Made by a program: the position numbers and the translations under genes. From positions 1,798,001-1,862,000 of the forward strand of contig NC_085852.1 of the NCBI RefSeq assembly GCF_020906515.1: a stretch of DNA of 64,000 nt, read 5' to 3'. Position 1 is the first letter of the stretch. Every line of letters starts with the position of its first letter. This DNA is from Vanrija pseudolonga. Its lineage: Eukaryota; Basidiomycota; Tremellomycetes; Trichosporonales; Trichosporonaceae. Shown here piece by piece: positions 1-11,555 of the stretch. Below the pieces are notes generated by a model. It saw only the letters and a list, made by a program, of their open reading frames with translations. It ran no database searches and was not told the DNA's origin.

Positions 1-1282
1 GACGATGCATGGTGCACCGCAGCGCCTGTGTAGTCGCCGAACCCCGAGCGAGTGCTGCTCGTGTGCTCGTGTGCACGCAATGCCAGCCAGCAAGCATACA
101 TAGGCCCGCCTAACGCCGCCCTGATTCCGACGATAACGCTGGAACCTGGAACTGCGCGAGTGGGGCGGTGGGAACGCAAGTCTGAAAGAGGTGGCGGGGT
201 GGGCTGTGGTGGTGGGTGTGTCGTCGGGTGTCTCTTGGCCAACGATGCCGGGCAGGTGCCGCTGCAAACTCTCTCTCGGGTCCGTGGCGTCGTCTGTCTA
301 TTGACAAAGTCTCTCAGTTGCCGTTGCCGCTCTGCGGGGGCCGGTGGGCTCTGGGCCGGAATAATCGCTGCTGGCTATAGGCTGCGGCTGCAGCTGCATG
401 CCCGGTCTCGGCAGGGACGGCGGTTATCTCTGGCTCTGGGTGCATTGTGCTGATTTGCTGGCCGGCGTTGTAGTGGGGTGAGGGGAGGGGGGTATGCAGC
501 AGTTCATTGGGAATGCAGGCGGGGAGGAGGGTGCAAGGGTCACGCGGGGGCTTTTGGTGCAGGCGTGCGTGCAGGCAGGCAGAGTGACCGTTAACGGGAG
601 TATTTCCGAGTCGTCACTAATAACGGTTTAGTTATGGCAGCAATGGCGTTATTTGTGCAGCAGAGAAGGAGAGACGACCGCTACGGTGACGGTGGGTGGG
701 TGCACAGCGGCGGCCACAGCCACAGCCACACAACCCCCCCCTCACATTCCTCGGTTTTCCCCCCTCCAACTGTTGCAACTCTGCACACATTTGTTGTTGC
801 TCTTATTCATCTTCAGCAGCAGCGACAGCAGCGACAGCCACGTCCTCGACATCCCTGTCGATATCCCAAAAAGCCGCAATCTGTGGCCCGTTCGCCCGCC
901 CACCCACTCCCCCCCCCCTCGCCGTGCATTGGAAAACAATCCCACCTTGAACCCTTTTCAATCTGGCTTCCCTTAGAAAGGACAATTCGTCTCCGTCGTG
1001 ACTGTCACTTGCCTGACTGCCTGCCCATAGCCGGGACCGCACACCTCTGTCCCAACTTGATGCTCTTGTCGTCGTCAACTTGAATCACCTTGCTACACCC
1101 ACAAAAAGCATTGCTTCTTCGCCCATTGCACATTGATTCTCGCGCTCTAGGACTCGCTCTCTTCTTTCCCCCCCGGGCCCCTTCCTCCGCACCCTTCTTC
1201 CCTCCCGACCTCCTCGCCCTCAACTCTTTCACTCCCTCCAACTCTTCTCTTCCCCCCACCCACCATCGCACAAACAAACAAA
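1..1282. other. Intergenic / HEN1 upstream region
   Basis: No convincing gene. Open frames here lack conserved sequence and look like G+C-rich shadows. The pyrimidine-rich stretch from about 1150 to 1270 directly before the HEN1 start codon fits a promoter or 5' leader. I see no repeat or RNA gene. Confidence 0.5.
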
Positions 1283-3019
1283 ATGGCTGCAGCGACCGCA
1301 GTACTCGACAATGGAGGCGTCCAGCTCGCAGACAAGGCAGCCGCCGCTGCCCATCACCCGGCTCACGGCCACCCCGCATCGCCACCAACGCTCTCGCCTT
1401 CGGCTCTGCCGACTAACGCCCCCGCCCCAGAGGTGTCCATGGTCGAGGCTAGTGACTTTACCGGTGTCACCTTTACTCCCGAGTAAGTGCCGCCTCGCTT
1501 CCAACACAGTCCACCCCGCTAACCACCCGCGTGACAGGCTCTGGATTCAACGACGAACCTGGGCCCTTGACGCCCTCCGCACCGAGGGTGCTCGCTCCAT
1601 CCTCGATTTTGGCTGCGGACCAGGATCTCTGCTGCAGACGGCCGTCATTCCTCCCTCTACGGTTCCTGAAAAGCCCATCATCGGTAGCAACGGCGAAATC
1701 CCAGACGGCATTTCGCTTTACACGCAGGTGAGTACGAGCACTTTCGCCGGCGGCCACACTCGAGCCCGACAGCGGGGCAGTGGGCGCCTGACAGTGGGGG
1801 CCCGGGGCTGGATCACGGGCCTACCGCTGGAGCCACACCAACTGGCAAACCGCACTCCGCCCTGAGGGGCGTCCTGTCCCGGACCCCCGTCCGCTGTCCA
1901 CAACGATGGCTGGCTATGGTTGGCTACCGGTCCCGTCCCATCCAACGTTGACTGGCTAGTTGCATGCTGACCCTCCGCCCCACAGCGCCTCGCCGCAGTC
2001 GATGTCAGTGCAGAGGTCATGACCACGGCCATGTCACAACTCGAGCCCCCGGGCCCCAACGCCTCCGGCCTCCTCGCACCCCCACGATGGGCACCAATGA
2101 GCACCGAGCTCTGGCTCGGAAGCATCGAGCACTACAACAGCCGCCTCGAAGGCTACGAGTCGATTGTGGCGCTCGAGGTTATTGAGCACCTGGAGCCAAA
2201 CCTCCTGTCTCGCTTCGGCGTCGTCACGCTGGGCACCTACCGCCCTCGTCTCCTCCTCCTCACCACTCCTGTAAGCAAGCACGCGACCGCACGCAACGTG
2301 CGTTACCCCTGGCAGGCGCTAACGCTCTCTTCTAGAATTTCGACTTCAACGCAAAGTTCCCCAGCAGCCACAGCCACCACGACGAGGAAAACTGTGACAG
2401 GCGCGGCTTTGTCGACCCGACCGGCCGTACTGACCGAGTCTTCCGTCACTCGGACCACAAGTGTGAGATGACTGGAGACGAGTTCCGTCACTGGGCTCTG
2501 AGTGCCGCCGACGACTGGGGCTACGATGTGGAGATTGGCGGAGTCGGCATCTCGTCCAAGCCATCATACTACCCTGCCAAGGACGGCGAGGAGCCTCAGC
2601 CAATCTACGCGACCCACACGGCCATCTTCCGTCGCACCACTGGTATCCCGATGAGATCCCCGCGTTCGGTCCGCACCGTTGAGCTGCCCTTCATGATTGG
2701 CGTCAACGAGGCCGCCCACCCCCACAGACTGGTCGGCAAGTGGTACCACCCCGTCACAGGAGTCTGCCAGCCTGGCGCACCACAGCCACCAGCATCCGTC
2801 CGCGAGGCCGTCGGCAAGGTGTTTGACGCCGTCGGCATCCAGCAGCTGAGCCTGGACGAGCTTTGGGCCTACCCTGAGGTATCAGGTGGAAGCGCCGGCT
2901 CGAAGCGTCATCTGGTTTCCGCCCTCGGCGGATGGGGAAACTGCCCTCCGATCCCAGGATCAAACACTCAGTTTACTGTCGTTGTCGACCACAACGGCCT
3001 GGCCATCAAGCGCAACTAG
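1283..3019 (+). CDS. HEN1: HEN1-type small-RNA 3'-terminal 2'-O-methyltransferase
   Basis: Exons 1283-1482, 1538-1727, 1986-2270 and 2336-3019 give 452 aa. The family methylates the 2'-OH of the last nucleotide of small RNAs and protects them from tailing and decay. SAM motif I is seen as LDFGCGPG (about residues 89-96). The Hen1-specific metal site is complete: E194-V-I-E197-H198 plus H266 in FRHSDHK. Junctions are in phase (GA|G, then phase 0 twice), with donors GTAAGT, GTGAGT and GTAAGC; intron 2 is unusually long for this window (258 nt). There are no dsRNA-binding or La-like domains, unlike plant HEN1, so it resembles the short animal/bacterial form. It points to a working small-RNA pathway, which is inference. 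The start is the first ATG in frame and sits in the context aaaATGG. Confidence 0.9.
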
Positions 3020-3728
3020 GCGCGGGGCGAGCAGCAGCAAGCACAAGGTTTTCTTTATCATGGCGTGTACATCCCAGGAGGCGCACAGGGCATAGTGTAA
3101 CAAGACGAGAGAGAGCGCAGGGTACGGCACAACGTACGCCTAGTAGACGATTTGGCCCTCATGTAACGTTCAACAAGTCATGCATTCAGGTCTCACGAGC
3201 GGAGCCAGCGGTCGGTGGGTGGAGCCAGCGTCGTGTGTGTACATATCGTCACTACGACCTGGAACGCGGCCTGCAGAGTGGCTTGACGGCGTGTCGTAAA
3301 GCCGAGGTTGTGTAACCTGCCAACCATTAACCGTTTGGTGATCGGTGACCGGGCCGAGACCATTGTGCCAAGCGGCTGACGCACTGCCCACCGCCCACTG
3401 CCAATTGTCCTGATATCCGCCCATCGCCGATCAAACACGTCCATGCTGTAGGCGATCGGTAGTGATGGCGGCTACAGTGGATGCACCGCCCGAGGAAGAC
3501 GGTTACGAGCCCGACGTGGACGTGTGGCCCCAGACACATGCAGCCAATGTGGGCCGAAGAGGCCGATGTGTCGCCCTGGCGGCTACGTGGCAAAGAGTGG
3601 GTTCAGCGAGGTGAGCGGATAGGGCGCGGAAGCCAGCACTGCTGGCCTGCTGGTAACGATGCACATGCATACAATGTATTGCTAATGAAAATGGGGATAG
3701 TCAAGCCGAGGCGCCGCAGCGCGCGCGG
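3020..3728. other. Intergenic between convergent HEN1 and DUG2
   Basis: Holds the two 3' ends. No conserved reading frame found. GGAGCCAGCG occurs twice (near 3200 and 3221). No RNA gene recognised. Confidence 0.5.
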
Positions 3729-6517
3729 CTAGATTGTAGCCAGCCTGGTGAGGTACGTCTCAAACACCTTCTTGCCGTTCCGGAGGTTGAGGAGCCGCAT
3801 GCGCTCGTTGGCGAGATGGCCGGCGTCCGAGCTCTGTCCGAGAGGGAGGTGGACGCACGGGGCGCCAAACTCGCGCTCGAGCCACGACATGGTGGGCACT
3901 GTGCCGCCCTCGCGGATCTTGAGGGGGTGTACCCCCCATACGTCGTGCACAGCAGCCTCGAGCTCCTTGAAGTATGGCGAGTCGAGGGACGCGAGCCACC
4001 AGCTTGCGGCGTGCGTGACGCTCACCTCGAGCTGGTTGGGCGAGTTGAGTGCCGCAAACGTGTCGTGGCAGAAGCTCCTGAGGCCCTCGATGATCACGTC
4101 CAGCTCCTGGTCGGGCACGATACGCATCGTCACGTCGGCCGACACGCGCGACGGGATGACCGTCTTGTTTGCACCGCCCGACGCGGTGATGTTGGCGATG
4201 GAGAAGGACGGCTGGCGCCAGACACGCATGAGGTCGTCAACCTGCCGGTTGGACGCCTTGGCCACTTCGTCGAGCAGCTGCAGCTCCTCCTTGGTCTTGC
4301 GCCGCACCGAGTCGTAAAACTTTGGCAGCTTGATGCCTTCCGCGTCGGCAATGCTGCCCAGTACGCGGACGAGGTCAAACATTGGCTCAGCGACAGCGCC
4401 GCCCTCGACACCGTTGTGGGCGTCATCGCCGGCGCTAGACACGGAAATGTTGGTGTACACCACACCTCTCATGCCATACACGACACAGGGGTCCTCCTCG
4501 TTGATCCATGTCGAGTTGGAGAGCAGCACGACGTCGACGTGGCCGATGAGGTCCTGAGGGGTCAGTTTGCTACAGGCGTGTGCAACTCACCTTGTGACGT
4601 CGGACAGCGGGCACAAAGCCCCTGCTTCCAGCCTCCTCCTCACCCTCGATGAGCATGACGACATCCACATCGAGTTCACGACGCTGACGCAATGTGGCAG
4701 CGGCGCACGCGATAGCCATGATCGGACCCTTGTTATCGGTGACGCCACGACCGTAGAGGTACCCATTCTTGCCAATCATCTCCCACGGGTTTGCTTCCCA
4801 GTCCTTTTCGCTTGCTGGCTGGACGTCGTAGTGTCCGTAGAACAGAACACGCTTTCGAGGTTTGCCAGTCTCTCGGCCTGCAAACGTTGCCAGCACAAGC
4901 GGGTTCCGACCAGGGTCGCCGGGCAGGATATCCGACTGGGCGCCGAGCTGGCCCAGAATCTTCTTGAGAAGGTGGGCTCCAAGGCGGCACGACTCGCGGT
5001 GCTCGTCATCACTGACCGTCGGCACAGCAACGAGCTTGGACAGCGCGTACAGCATGACGTCGGCGCCACCCTCAATGTCGACATCGATGTCCGTGTCGTG
5101 GCTGGGCTTGACGGGGTCCGAAATGTTCCAGATCTTGACGCCAGAGTCGTTGCCCGCAGTGATGTACTCCCAGCCCTTTCGCTGGCCGGGGACGATCGTC
5201 GACGCGAGGACCATGTCCGAGTGAGCCTTGAACACTGCGGTGCAGTCAAACTTGTCGTCTATGCGGAGCACACGACCGTCCGCAGCGCCAGCATAGAGGT
5301 CACACTGGAGGACGGTCATGGTCATGACGTCCGCCTCGTGTGCCTCAATTCTCCGGATTCGCGCGCCGGTCTCGAGGTCCCACACGTCGATCTCGCCTCC
5401 TTGCAATCCGGCGAAAAGAAGTGAGTCGCGGAAGGCCAGGGACAGTACAGCGCCAGATAGTCCGCTAAACTCGCGCACCAGATGAAGTCCGCCTCCTGGG
5501 GCACACTCCCAAATCTTGACGTCGCTGTCGCCGCTTCCGCTCGCTAGCCATTTTGAGCCATCAGGCCGTGGGATGACGGTGAGGGCGTACACGTAGCCGT
5601 AATGGGCATAGAACAGGGTCGTGTCGCCGTCGATTTCATACTCGATAACGGTGGGCGAGACCGCACCGTTGAGTCGTCCAGCAACAGCGGCCGCGGACAC
5701 GCCGTTTCTGCCCGGCGTACCGACAGGATGGCAGCCAGGGGTATGCGGCGTCGACGTGCCACTCTTGACGTCGGCAGGTGGCTTGTCGAAGAACGAGTGT
5801 GGCTTGTAACGCCCCGTCCGTTGGCCTGGCGTGCTGGCCGCCACAGATGGCGAGTCCTTCTCGAGTTGCAAGATCGAAGAGGCAGGTGAGTCGACAGTAG
5901 CGAGAACCGCAGCCGACGCCACGACAGCTGCGCCGCCGGCCGTAGAAGACGACGCGACGCCGACAACACGAGGCGGGTTTGCAAAGTTGATCCACTCTAT
6001 TGTTGTGTTCTGGGCACCGAAATAGAGTGTACCACCTTCCCGGTCGTCCCATGCCAGCGAGTAGATGTCGCCCGACGTATCGTCGCACGGGTGGATAATG
6101 TACAGCGGCTCAAAGGTCGAGGTGCACCAGATCTGGGGGCTGTCAGTACCACTCCGCGAGTCACATCCCCGTCGTACGTACCCGAACGTCACCAGCGCTG
6201 CTAGTGGACACGAGCCATCCCTTCTCCTTGACTATCAGGAGCGCCAGAACACTTCCAGCGTGCCCGATGAGGCGGAACAGCGGCTGAAAGTTTGTTCTGG
6301 AGAAGACGGTGATCTCATTGTCGCGGCTCTGGCAGCCGGCGTAGACGTGGTCGTCATCGGCCGCAAGACTCAGAACACGGCCGTGGCCGACGTTCAAGAG
6401 GTGAGAGAGGGTCGGGGTGGTGCCAATCCGCTGTCTTGTCAGGGAGTCTGTTGGGACGTGCCCATTGGCGTCGGCGCCGTTGGCCGGCGGGAGTGCGTAG
6501 GGGCCAAGGTTGACCAT
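3729..6517 (-). CDS. DUG2: DUG2-like WD40 / M20 metallopeptidase subunit of the glutathione-degrading complex
   Basis: Exons 6517-6182, 6132-4591 and 4553-3729 give 900 aa (yeast Dug2 is about 878). The N-terminal half is a WD40 propeller (for example SGSGDSDVKIWE and AGNDSGVKIWN). The C-terminal half is a peptidase M20 domain with HYDVQPA, GVTDNKGP and EGEEEAGS carrying the expected zinc ligands and general base. In yeast Dug2 works with Dug3 in the gamma-glutamyl-transfer step of cytosolic glutathione breakdown. Both introns (49 and 37 nt) are phase 0. The start is uncertain: ATG 6517 is the nearest in frame, but an upstream exon 7384-7102 (donor GTGCGT) would join in phase to an acceptor before 6447 and give 971 aa. 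Confidence 0.88.
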
Positions 6518-7101
6518 TAGCGGGGGTGGCGAGGGTGAGGGTGGTTTGGGTGTGGGGGGAAGAATGAACCGTTGAATCGGTGTCGAGGGAGTTGTAGTTG
6601 GCGACGAAGTGGTCGGGTCCCAGCCAGGACAGAAGCGACACCGGCACCGACGTTTTGATAGCAACGAGAGCGAGTAGGGCGTCGTGTCGAGTCGAAGGGC
6701 AACAGGCGCGACCGGTAGTTGAATTAGCATGTCGGAATGGCGTATGGCGGCGAGTCGAGCACACCATGCGCGCCAGCAGGCATGATAAAGGACGACGACC
6801 GAGATGGAAAGGATGAAGACGCGTGTGTTTGAGAATGGGGTGGGGGCAGGCGTTAGCACAGACTCGTCTCAAAGGATCATCAGGAGGGCAGCAGTGGTCG
6901 CACACACACACACGGGGCAAGCGAGGCGGGCAGTAGCATGACCGGGAGGGGCTGGTCCAGCGAGCGAGCCAGCCTCCTTCTGCTCTGGGTATCGCTCGCG
7001 AGGGCTGCCTGCCTACGCATACTCCACGCGTCCTCGTGACGATGCAGCGACGACGACGACGTCACGGGCCGTGACGCTCAGCACCCGACCACCTAACGCA
7101 C

Positions 7102-7384
7102 CTTTACGCATGATTTCAAGAATGGCATTGTGGTCGACTGACCCGTGAGCCTTGAGCTTGCCGGCCTGGGCGGGGGCGTCATGGCGGGCAGCAGCGGGTC
7201 GGCGCGGATGCCTCGCGTGCTCCTCGCCCTCTGCACCTGTCGCATTGGGAGCGAATAAGCGCGACGGCGTAGACGCCCTGTGATGCTGGTGCTGGTGCTG
7301 CTGCTCGTCACCGCGTTCCCCTGACGACCCCCCAGTGTTGTTGTGGAGCCGTTGGACGTTGAACGCTGGGACCGATGGCGACAT
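7102..7384 (-). CDS. Possible alternative 5' exon of DUG2
   Basis: A minus-strand open frame starting with ATG in a good context (cacaATGtc) and ending at AAAG|GTGCGT, phase 1. An acceptor at ...cccaacag before 6447 restores exactly the WD40 frame of DUG2 (G+AC, Asp). The encoded segment is His/Gln-rich and not recognisable. The implied intron of about 650 nt would be long here, so it may equally be an unrelated frame. Confidence 0.3.
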
Positions 7385-8014
7385 TGTGCGCGATGTTTGC
7401 GATCGTCAGAGTTGTCGGTCGCGTCGAGCGGAATCTGGCGCCGTCCGCCTGCTCGTGTGGGGGCGGGGCGCGCGCGCTGCTTGCAATGCTCTGCTTCTAG
7501 AAGGAGGTGCAGTGCAAGGTGGGCGGCGCGTGCGAGTGCTTGCCTGCTTTGTCTTTGGCGGCGAGACGTTGAGAGTCGAGGAGTAGATGGAATATGTGTG
7601 TGACGTTTTGTAATGTGCTGTTTCGGGACGATACTAGTCGTGGTTAGTCGATTTCGGGTTGAAAGAACCAGGATATTAACGGGCCAGGACAGAGAGACGA
7701 GCGACGTGATTGCTGACATTCAACGAGCCACGACGAATAAGAGATCTACGACTTGACTCGGTCGGCTACATCAGAGTCCCTCTGCCCTGACTTGTCGACT
7801 GCAACTCTTCCGAATAATCCAGAGTAATCACGCCTACACTGACTGCTTGGCTTCACGAATGCCCTCGTCCTTGGCACAATCTCTTATAACACAATCTCGT
7901 GCACGTTCAATGCAAGGTGGTGACTACTCGACTACATGTACAGTGGCATCTCCCGGCTACTCACACGACCAAATTAGTTTCGTTGGCGTCTTTCCTGCCT
8001 GTGGTCGGCTACGG
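7385..8014. other. Intergenic downstream of the Sgt1-like gene
   Basis: No supported gene on either strand. A minus-strand frame to 7719 has no recognisable sequence. May contain the DUG2 promoter if the upstream exon is real. Confidence 0.4.
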
Positions 8015-8798
8015 CTAGTACTTGCGCGCCTCCATGCCATCAGGGGGACGCACGGGGACCGCGCCTGGCGAGGCGTCAGCTCGCGTTCGGGTTCGGGTTC
8101 GAGCCTCACACACTCACCAGTCCCCACCTGCGACCAGTCGGTCGACAGGCTCGTGCCTCCGCTCTCGGTATAGCTCTTGATCATTGCCTTGCGCGTGTCG
8201 GGGTCGGCGTTGGCGTAGATGCCTGCAAAGAGCTTCTGGAGAGCCGCGTCGCCTCCGGCGTTCGGGTCCTTGTCCCCTCCTTCCTTGTCATCGTCATCGT
8301 CGTCGACAAACTTGTCCCAGTTCTTCCGCGCAGGCTTTGGTGCAGGCGCCGATGGGGCAGGCGGTGCCGAGATGCTGGCCGGCGCTACTGACCCGGTGCC
8401 AACGACGTCGGTCCAGCCTCCTGGCTCGTCCTTTGTGAGCTTGAGCTCGATCTGGCGGGTCAGCTTTGTAGCAATTGAGCACCCACCTTGGTGCCGAGCA
8501 CGCGCTCCGAGCACTCGCCGGGCACGATCGAGCCGACGAGCGGGCCGAGCTCGAACCGCTTGCCCGCGTCCTCGCCGTTGAGAGGTGGGAGGACCACCTC
8601 GACGCGGTTGGTGAAGTAGTGTACCTTGACCTGCTCGCGTGCTGGCGACGCGCCGTAGCCCTTGATGTACAGGCTGACTGTGAGGTCGACGGGGGACTGG
8701 TAGAAGTCGTACCTGGCGTGTGTGTGAGCTATGTTGGGAACTAGCGGATCGCTTAGCATAGCTCACCGAGGCAAGGGGATGTCTTGGGGCCTTGTCAT
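8015..8798 (-). CDS. SGT1: Sgt1-like co-chaperone (CS + SGS domains, no TPR)
   Basis: Exons 8798-8767, 8712-8487, 8451-8118 and 8064-8015 give 213 aa. The CS domain begins RYDFYQSP and has VKVHYFTNRVEVVLPP. The SGS segment follows with KNWDKFVDDD, ALQKLFAGIYANAD and KSYTESGGTSLSTDW and ends PPDGMEARKY, the typical SGS finish. The family bridges Hsp90 to client complexes (SCF and kinetochore assembly in yeast). The N-terminal TPR domain of yeast and plant Sgt1 is missing: only about ten residues precede CS and the start codon is well defined. Intron 2 is 35 nt. The gene is divergent from CCT3. Confidence 0.88.
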
Positions 8799-9372
8799 GG
8801 CTACTGGGTACTCTCTCTGTAGTGTCTAGTTCCGAGTACCGAGTACGCGATCCCAACAGTTGAGAGATCGTTGTTGCCGTCGTTGTTGCCGTCGTCATCA
8901 CTGGTCGTCGCTCCCATGTTCCAGCCAGCGTCAACAGCCTTCCTCCACCTTCTCGGAGCTTTGACATCCGTGCGACTCTGAGCCACGTGTAAAATTACAT
9001 AATCCTTTTGCCACGCGACTTGGTTCGACGGGACCAAATTCTCTGACACACGCGTCTGTCGTGGAGGAGATGGATTGTCAGAGATTGTTCGAAGACACTG
9101 AGAGAGAGCGACACACGGCCGCGACACGAACAGCAACAACACTCTCATCACTTTCCTCGCCACGTCCAATCTACATCGACGCGGCAACACTATAAACCTC
9201 AAAAGCGACTCGTCGTAGAGCTCAACATCCCGCAGCTGTAAACCTCGCCGCGGCCTTTCCAGCTCTCTTAGCGTGAAATCGCCTCTCGTCGACAACTTCG
9301 ACCAGACAGACGCCTCCTTCCCTCCCCTTCTTTTCTTACCCACCACCTACCACACACCACAACTCGCCCAAC
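8799..9372. promoter_or_regulatory. Divergent promoter region SGT1 / CCT3
   Basis: 574 bp between divergent starts. TATAAA at 9191-9196 lies about 180 bp before the CCT3 ATG. A pyrimidine-rich tract (9325-9372) precedes the CCT3 start. Apart from this I see no motif array. Confidence 0.4.
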
Positions 9373-11273
9373 ATGGCTATGCCTGGAGGAATGCCCATGG
9401 TGGTCATGAGTGAGTGCGCGCTAGAGCTGCACTTGATACGCGACGCGCCGAGCTAGATCTGACTGCCAGACACTGGGCCCGAGCGCCAGCAGGGCCGCAA
9501 GGCTCAGACGGCCAACATTGTCGCTGCCAAGGTGGGTAGCTAGCAGCAGAACGTTCTAACCCATGCAGACTGTCGCCGATGTCATCAGGACATGTCTCGG
9601 CCCCAAGGCCATGCTCAAGATGGTCCTCGACCCCATGGGCGGTATCCTGTGAGCTATCATCCTGTTTACCCCGAGTATAGCTCACACCACAGGCTTACCA
9701 ACGACGGCCACGCCATTCTCCGTGAGATCGACGTTGCCCACCCCGCCGCCAAGTCGATGATCGAGCTCTCGAGGACGCAGGACGAGGAGGTCGGTGACGG
9801 CACTACCTCTGTCATCATCCTTGGTGGGTTGCGAAAGCCCTCACCATGTGCTAACCCTCAGCCGGTGAGATCCTTGCCTACTCGCTCCCTCTCCTTGAGC
9901 GTCACATCCACCCCGTTGTCATTATCCGCGCGTTCAAGGCCGCGCTCGACGATGCCCTTTCCACCATCCAGAAGATCTCGATCCCCGTCGACATCTCGTC
10001 TGAAAAGGACATGCTTTCGCTGATCAAGACTTCGATCGGCACCAAGTTTGTCTCGCGCTGGTCGGACCTCATGTGCCGCCTCGCTCTCGACGCCGTCCGC
10101 ACCGTCGCCGTCACTGCCGAGGCTGAGAACGGTCTCGTTGGCTCCAGCTCCGAGGACGGTGGCGCCGCGTTCAACATCAAGACTGTTGACATCAAGCGCT
10201 ACGCCCGTGTTGAGAAGGTTCCCGGTGGTGAGATTGAGGACTCGCGCGTCCTCAAGGGTGTCATGGTCAACAAGGACGTCACCCACCCCAAGATGCGCAG
10301 GAGGATTGAGAACCCCCGTATCATCCTCCTCGACTGCCCTCTCGAGTACAAGAAGGGCGAGTCGCAGACCAACATTGAGATTTCCAAGGAGGCCGACTGG
10401 AACCGTGTCCTTCAGATCGAGGAGGAGCAGATCAAGTCAATGTGTGACAAGATTATCGAGTTCAAGCCTGACATCGTGTTCACCGAGAAGGGCGTTTCCG
10501 ACCTCGCTCAGCACTACCTCCTCAAGGCCGACCCGCCTATTACCGCCATCCGCCGTGTGAGGAAATCGGACAACAACCGTATCGCCCGTGCCGTTGGCGC
10601 TACCATTGTCAACCGTGTCGACGACCTCCGCGACTCGGATGTCGGTACCGGTGCCGGCATCTTCTACGTCGAGAAGCTTGGTGACGAGTACTTCTCGTTC
10701 ATCGACGAGTGCAAGTCGCCCAAGGCGTGCACCATCCTTCTCCGCGGTCCCTCCAAGGACATCCTCAACGAGATTGACCGCAACCTTGCCGACGCCATGT
10801 CGGTTGCCCGTAACGTTGTCTTCAACCCCATCCTTGCCCCCGGAGGTGGTGCTACCGAGATGGCCATCTCGGTCGCCCTGTCCGAGCGGGCAAAGTCGCT
10901 CCCCGGTGTCGCTGGTGCTCCCTACAAGGCGATCGCCGACGCGCTCGAGGTCATTCCCCGCACGCTTGTCCAGAACTGCGGTGGCAACGCCATCCGCACG
11001 CTCACCGAGCTCCGTGCGCTGCACTCGGAGGGCAAGAACTACTATGGTGTCGACGGCGACACTGGCAAGGTTGTGGACATGCGCGAGTACGGCCTGCTCG
11101 AGTCTGCAAGTGTCAAGATCCAGACGCTCAAGACGGCCATTGAGTCTGCTACCCTGCTGCTCCGTGTCGACGACATTGTGTCTGCCAGGCGACCTGACGA
11201 GCACGCCGGTGGTGTCCAGACCATGGGCGAGGGCCAGGCCGAGGACCTCCAGCCTGACGGCGTGCAGATGTAA
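9373..11273 (+). CDS. CCT3: T-complex chaperonin CCT/TRiC gamma subunit
   Basis: Exons 9373-9409, 9470-9531, 9569-9648, 9693-9823 and 9862-11273 give 573 aa. It belongs to the group II chaperonin that folds actin, tubulin and WD40 proteins in the cytosol. Seen: the ATP-site motifs [35 protein letters not shown] and, near the end, [10 protein letters not shown] before [14 protein letters not shown]. The subunit resembles CCT gamma by its MPMVVMN start and [10 protein letters not shown]. Four introns of 60, 37, 44 and 38 nt crowd the first quarter and the rest is one exon, a common fungal pattern. It is a few residues longer than human CCT3 at both ends. Confidence 0.95.
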
Positions 11274-11555
11274 AGAGCATAGTATAGCCACATCTATTTT
11301 ACGGGGAGGATAGTAGTAGTCATTGCATGCACACTGTCATGATAGAGCAGAAAGAAAGAGTTGTTGGGGAAGTGGCGTCGAGCGCCACGTGTAGAACTAC
11401 CGAGTGATTCAGTGACGGCATCGGTCAGAGAGGTCGATCGATGATCACATCGGATCACTCACTCGCGCACCCAACACCGAACACCCACTTGACAACCACT
11501 AAACACAAACGCAGCAGCACATCACACTGCACAACGGCACGCCCAACCATCGCAC

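Noticed and set aside
6900-6914. CA microsatellite
   Set aside because: Seven or so dinucleotides only; too short to report as a feature.
10437-11291. 284-codon minus-strand frame across CCT3
   Set aside because: Mirror frame of a highly conserved chaperonin gene with no motif of its own.
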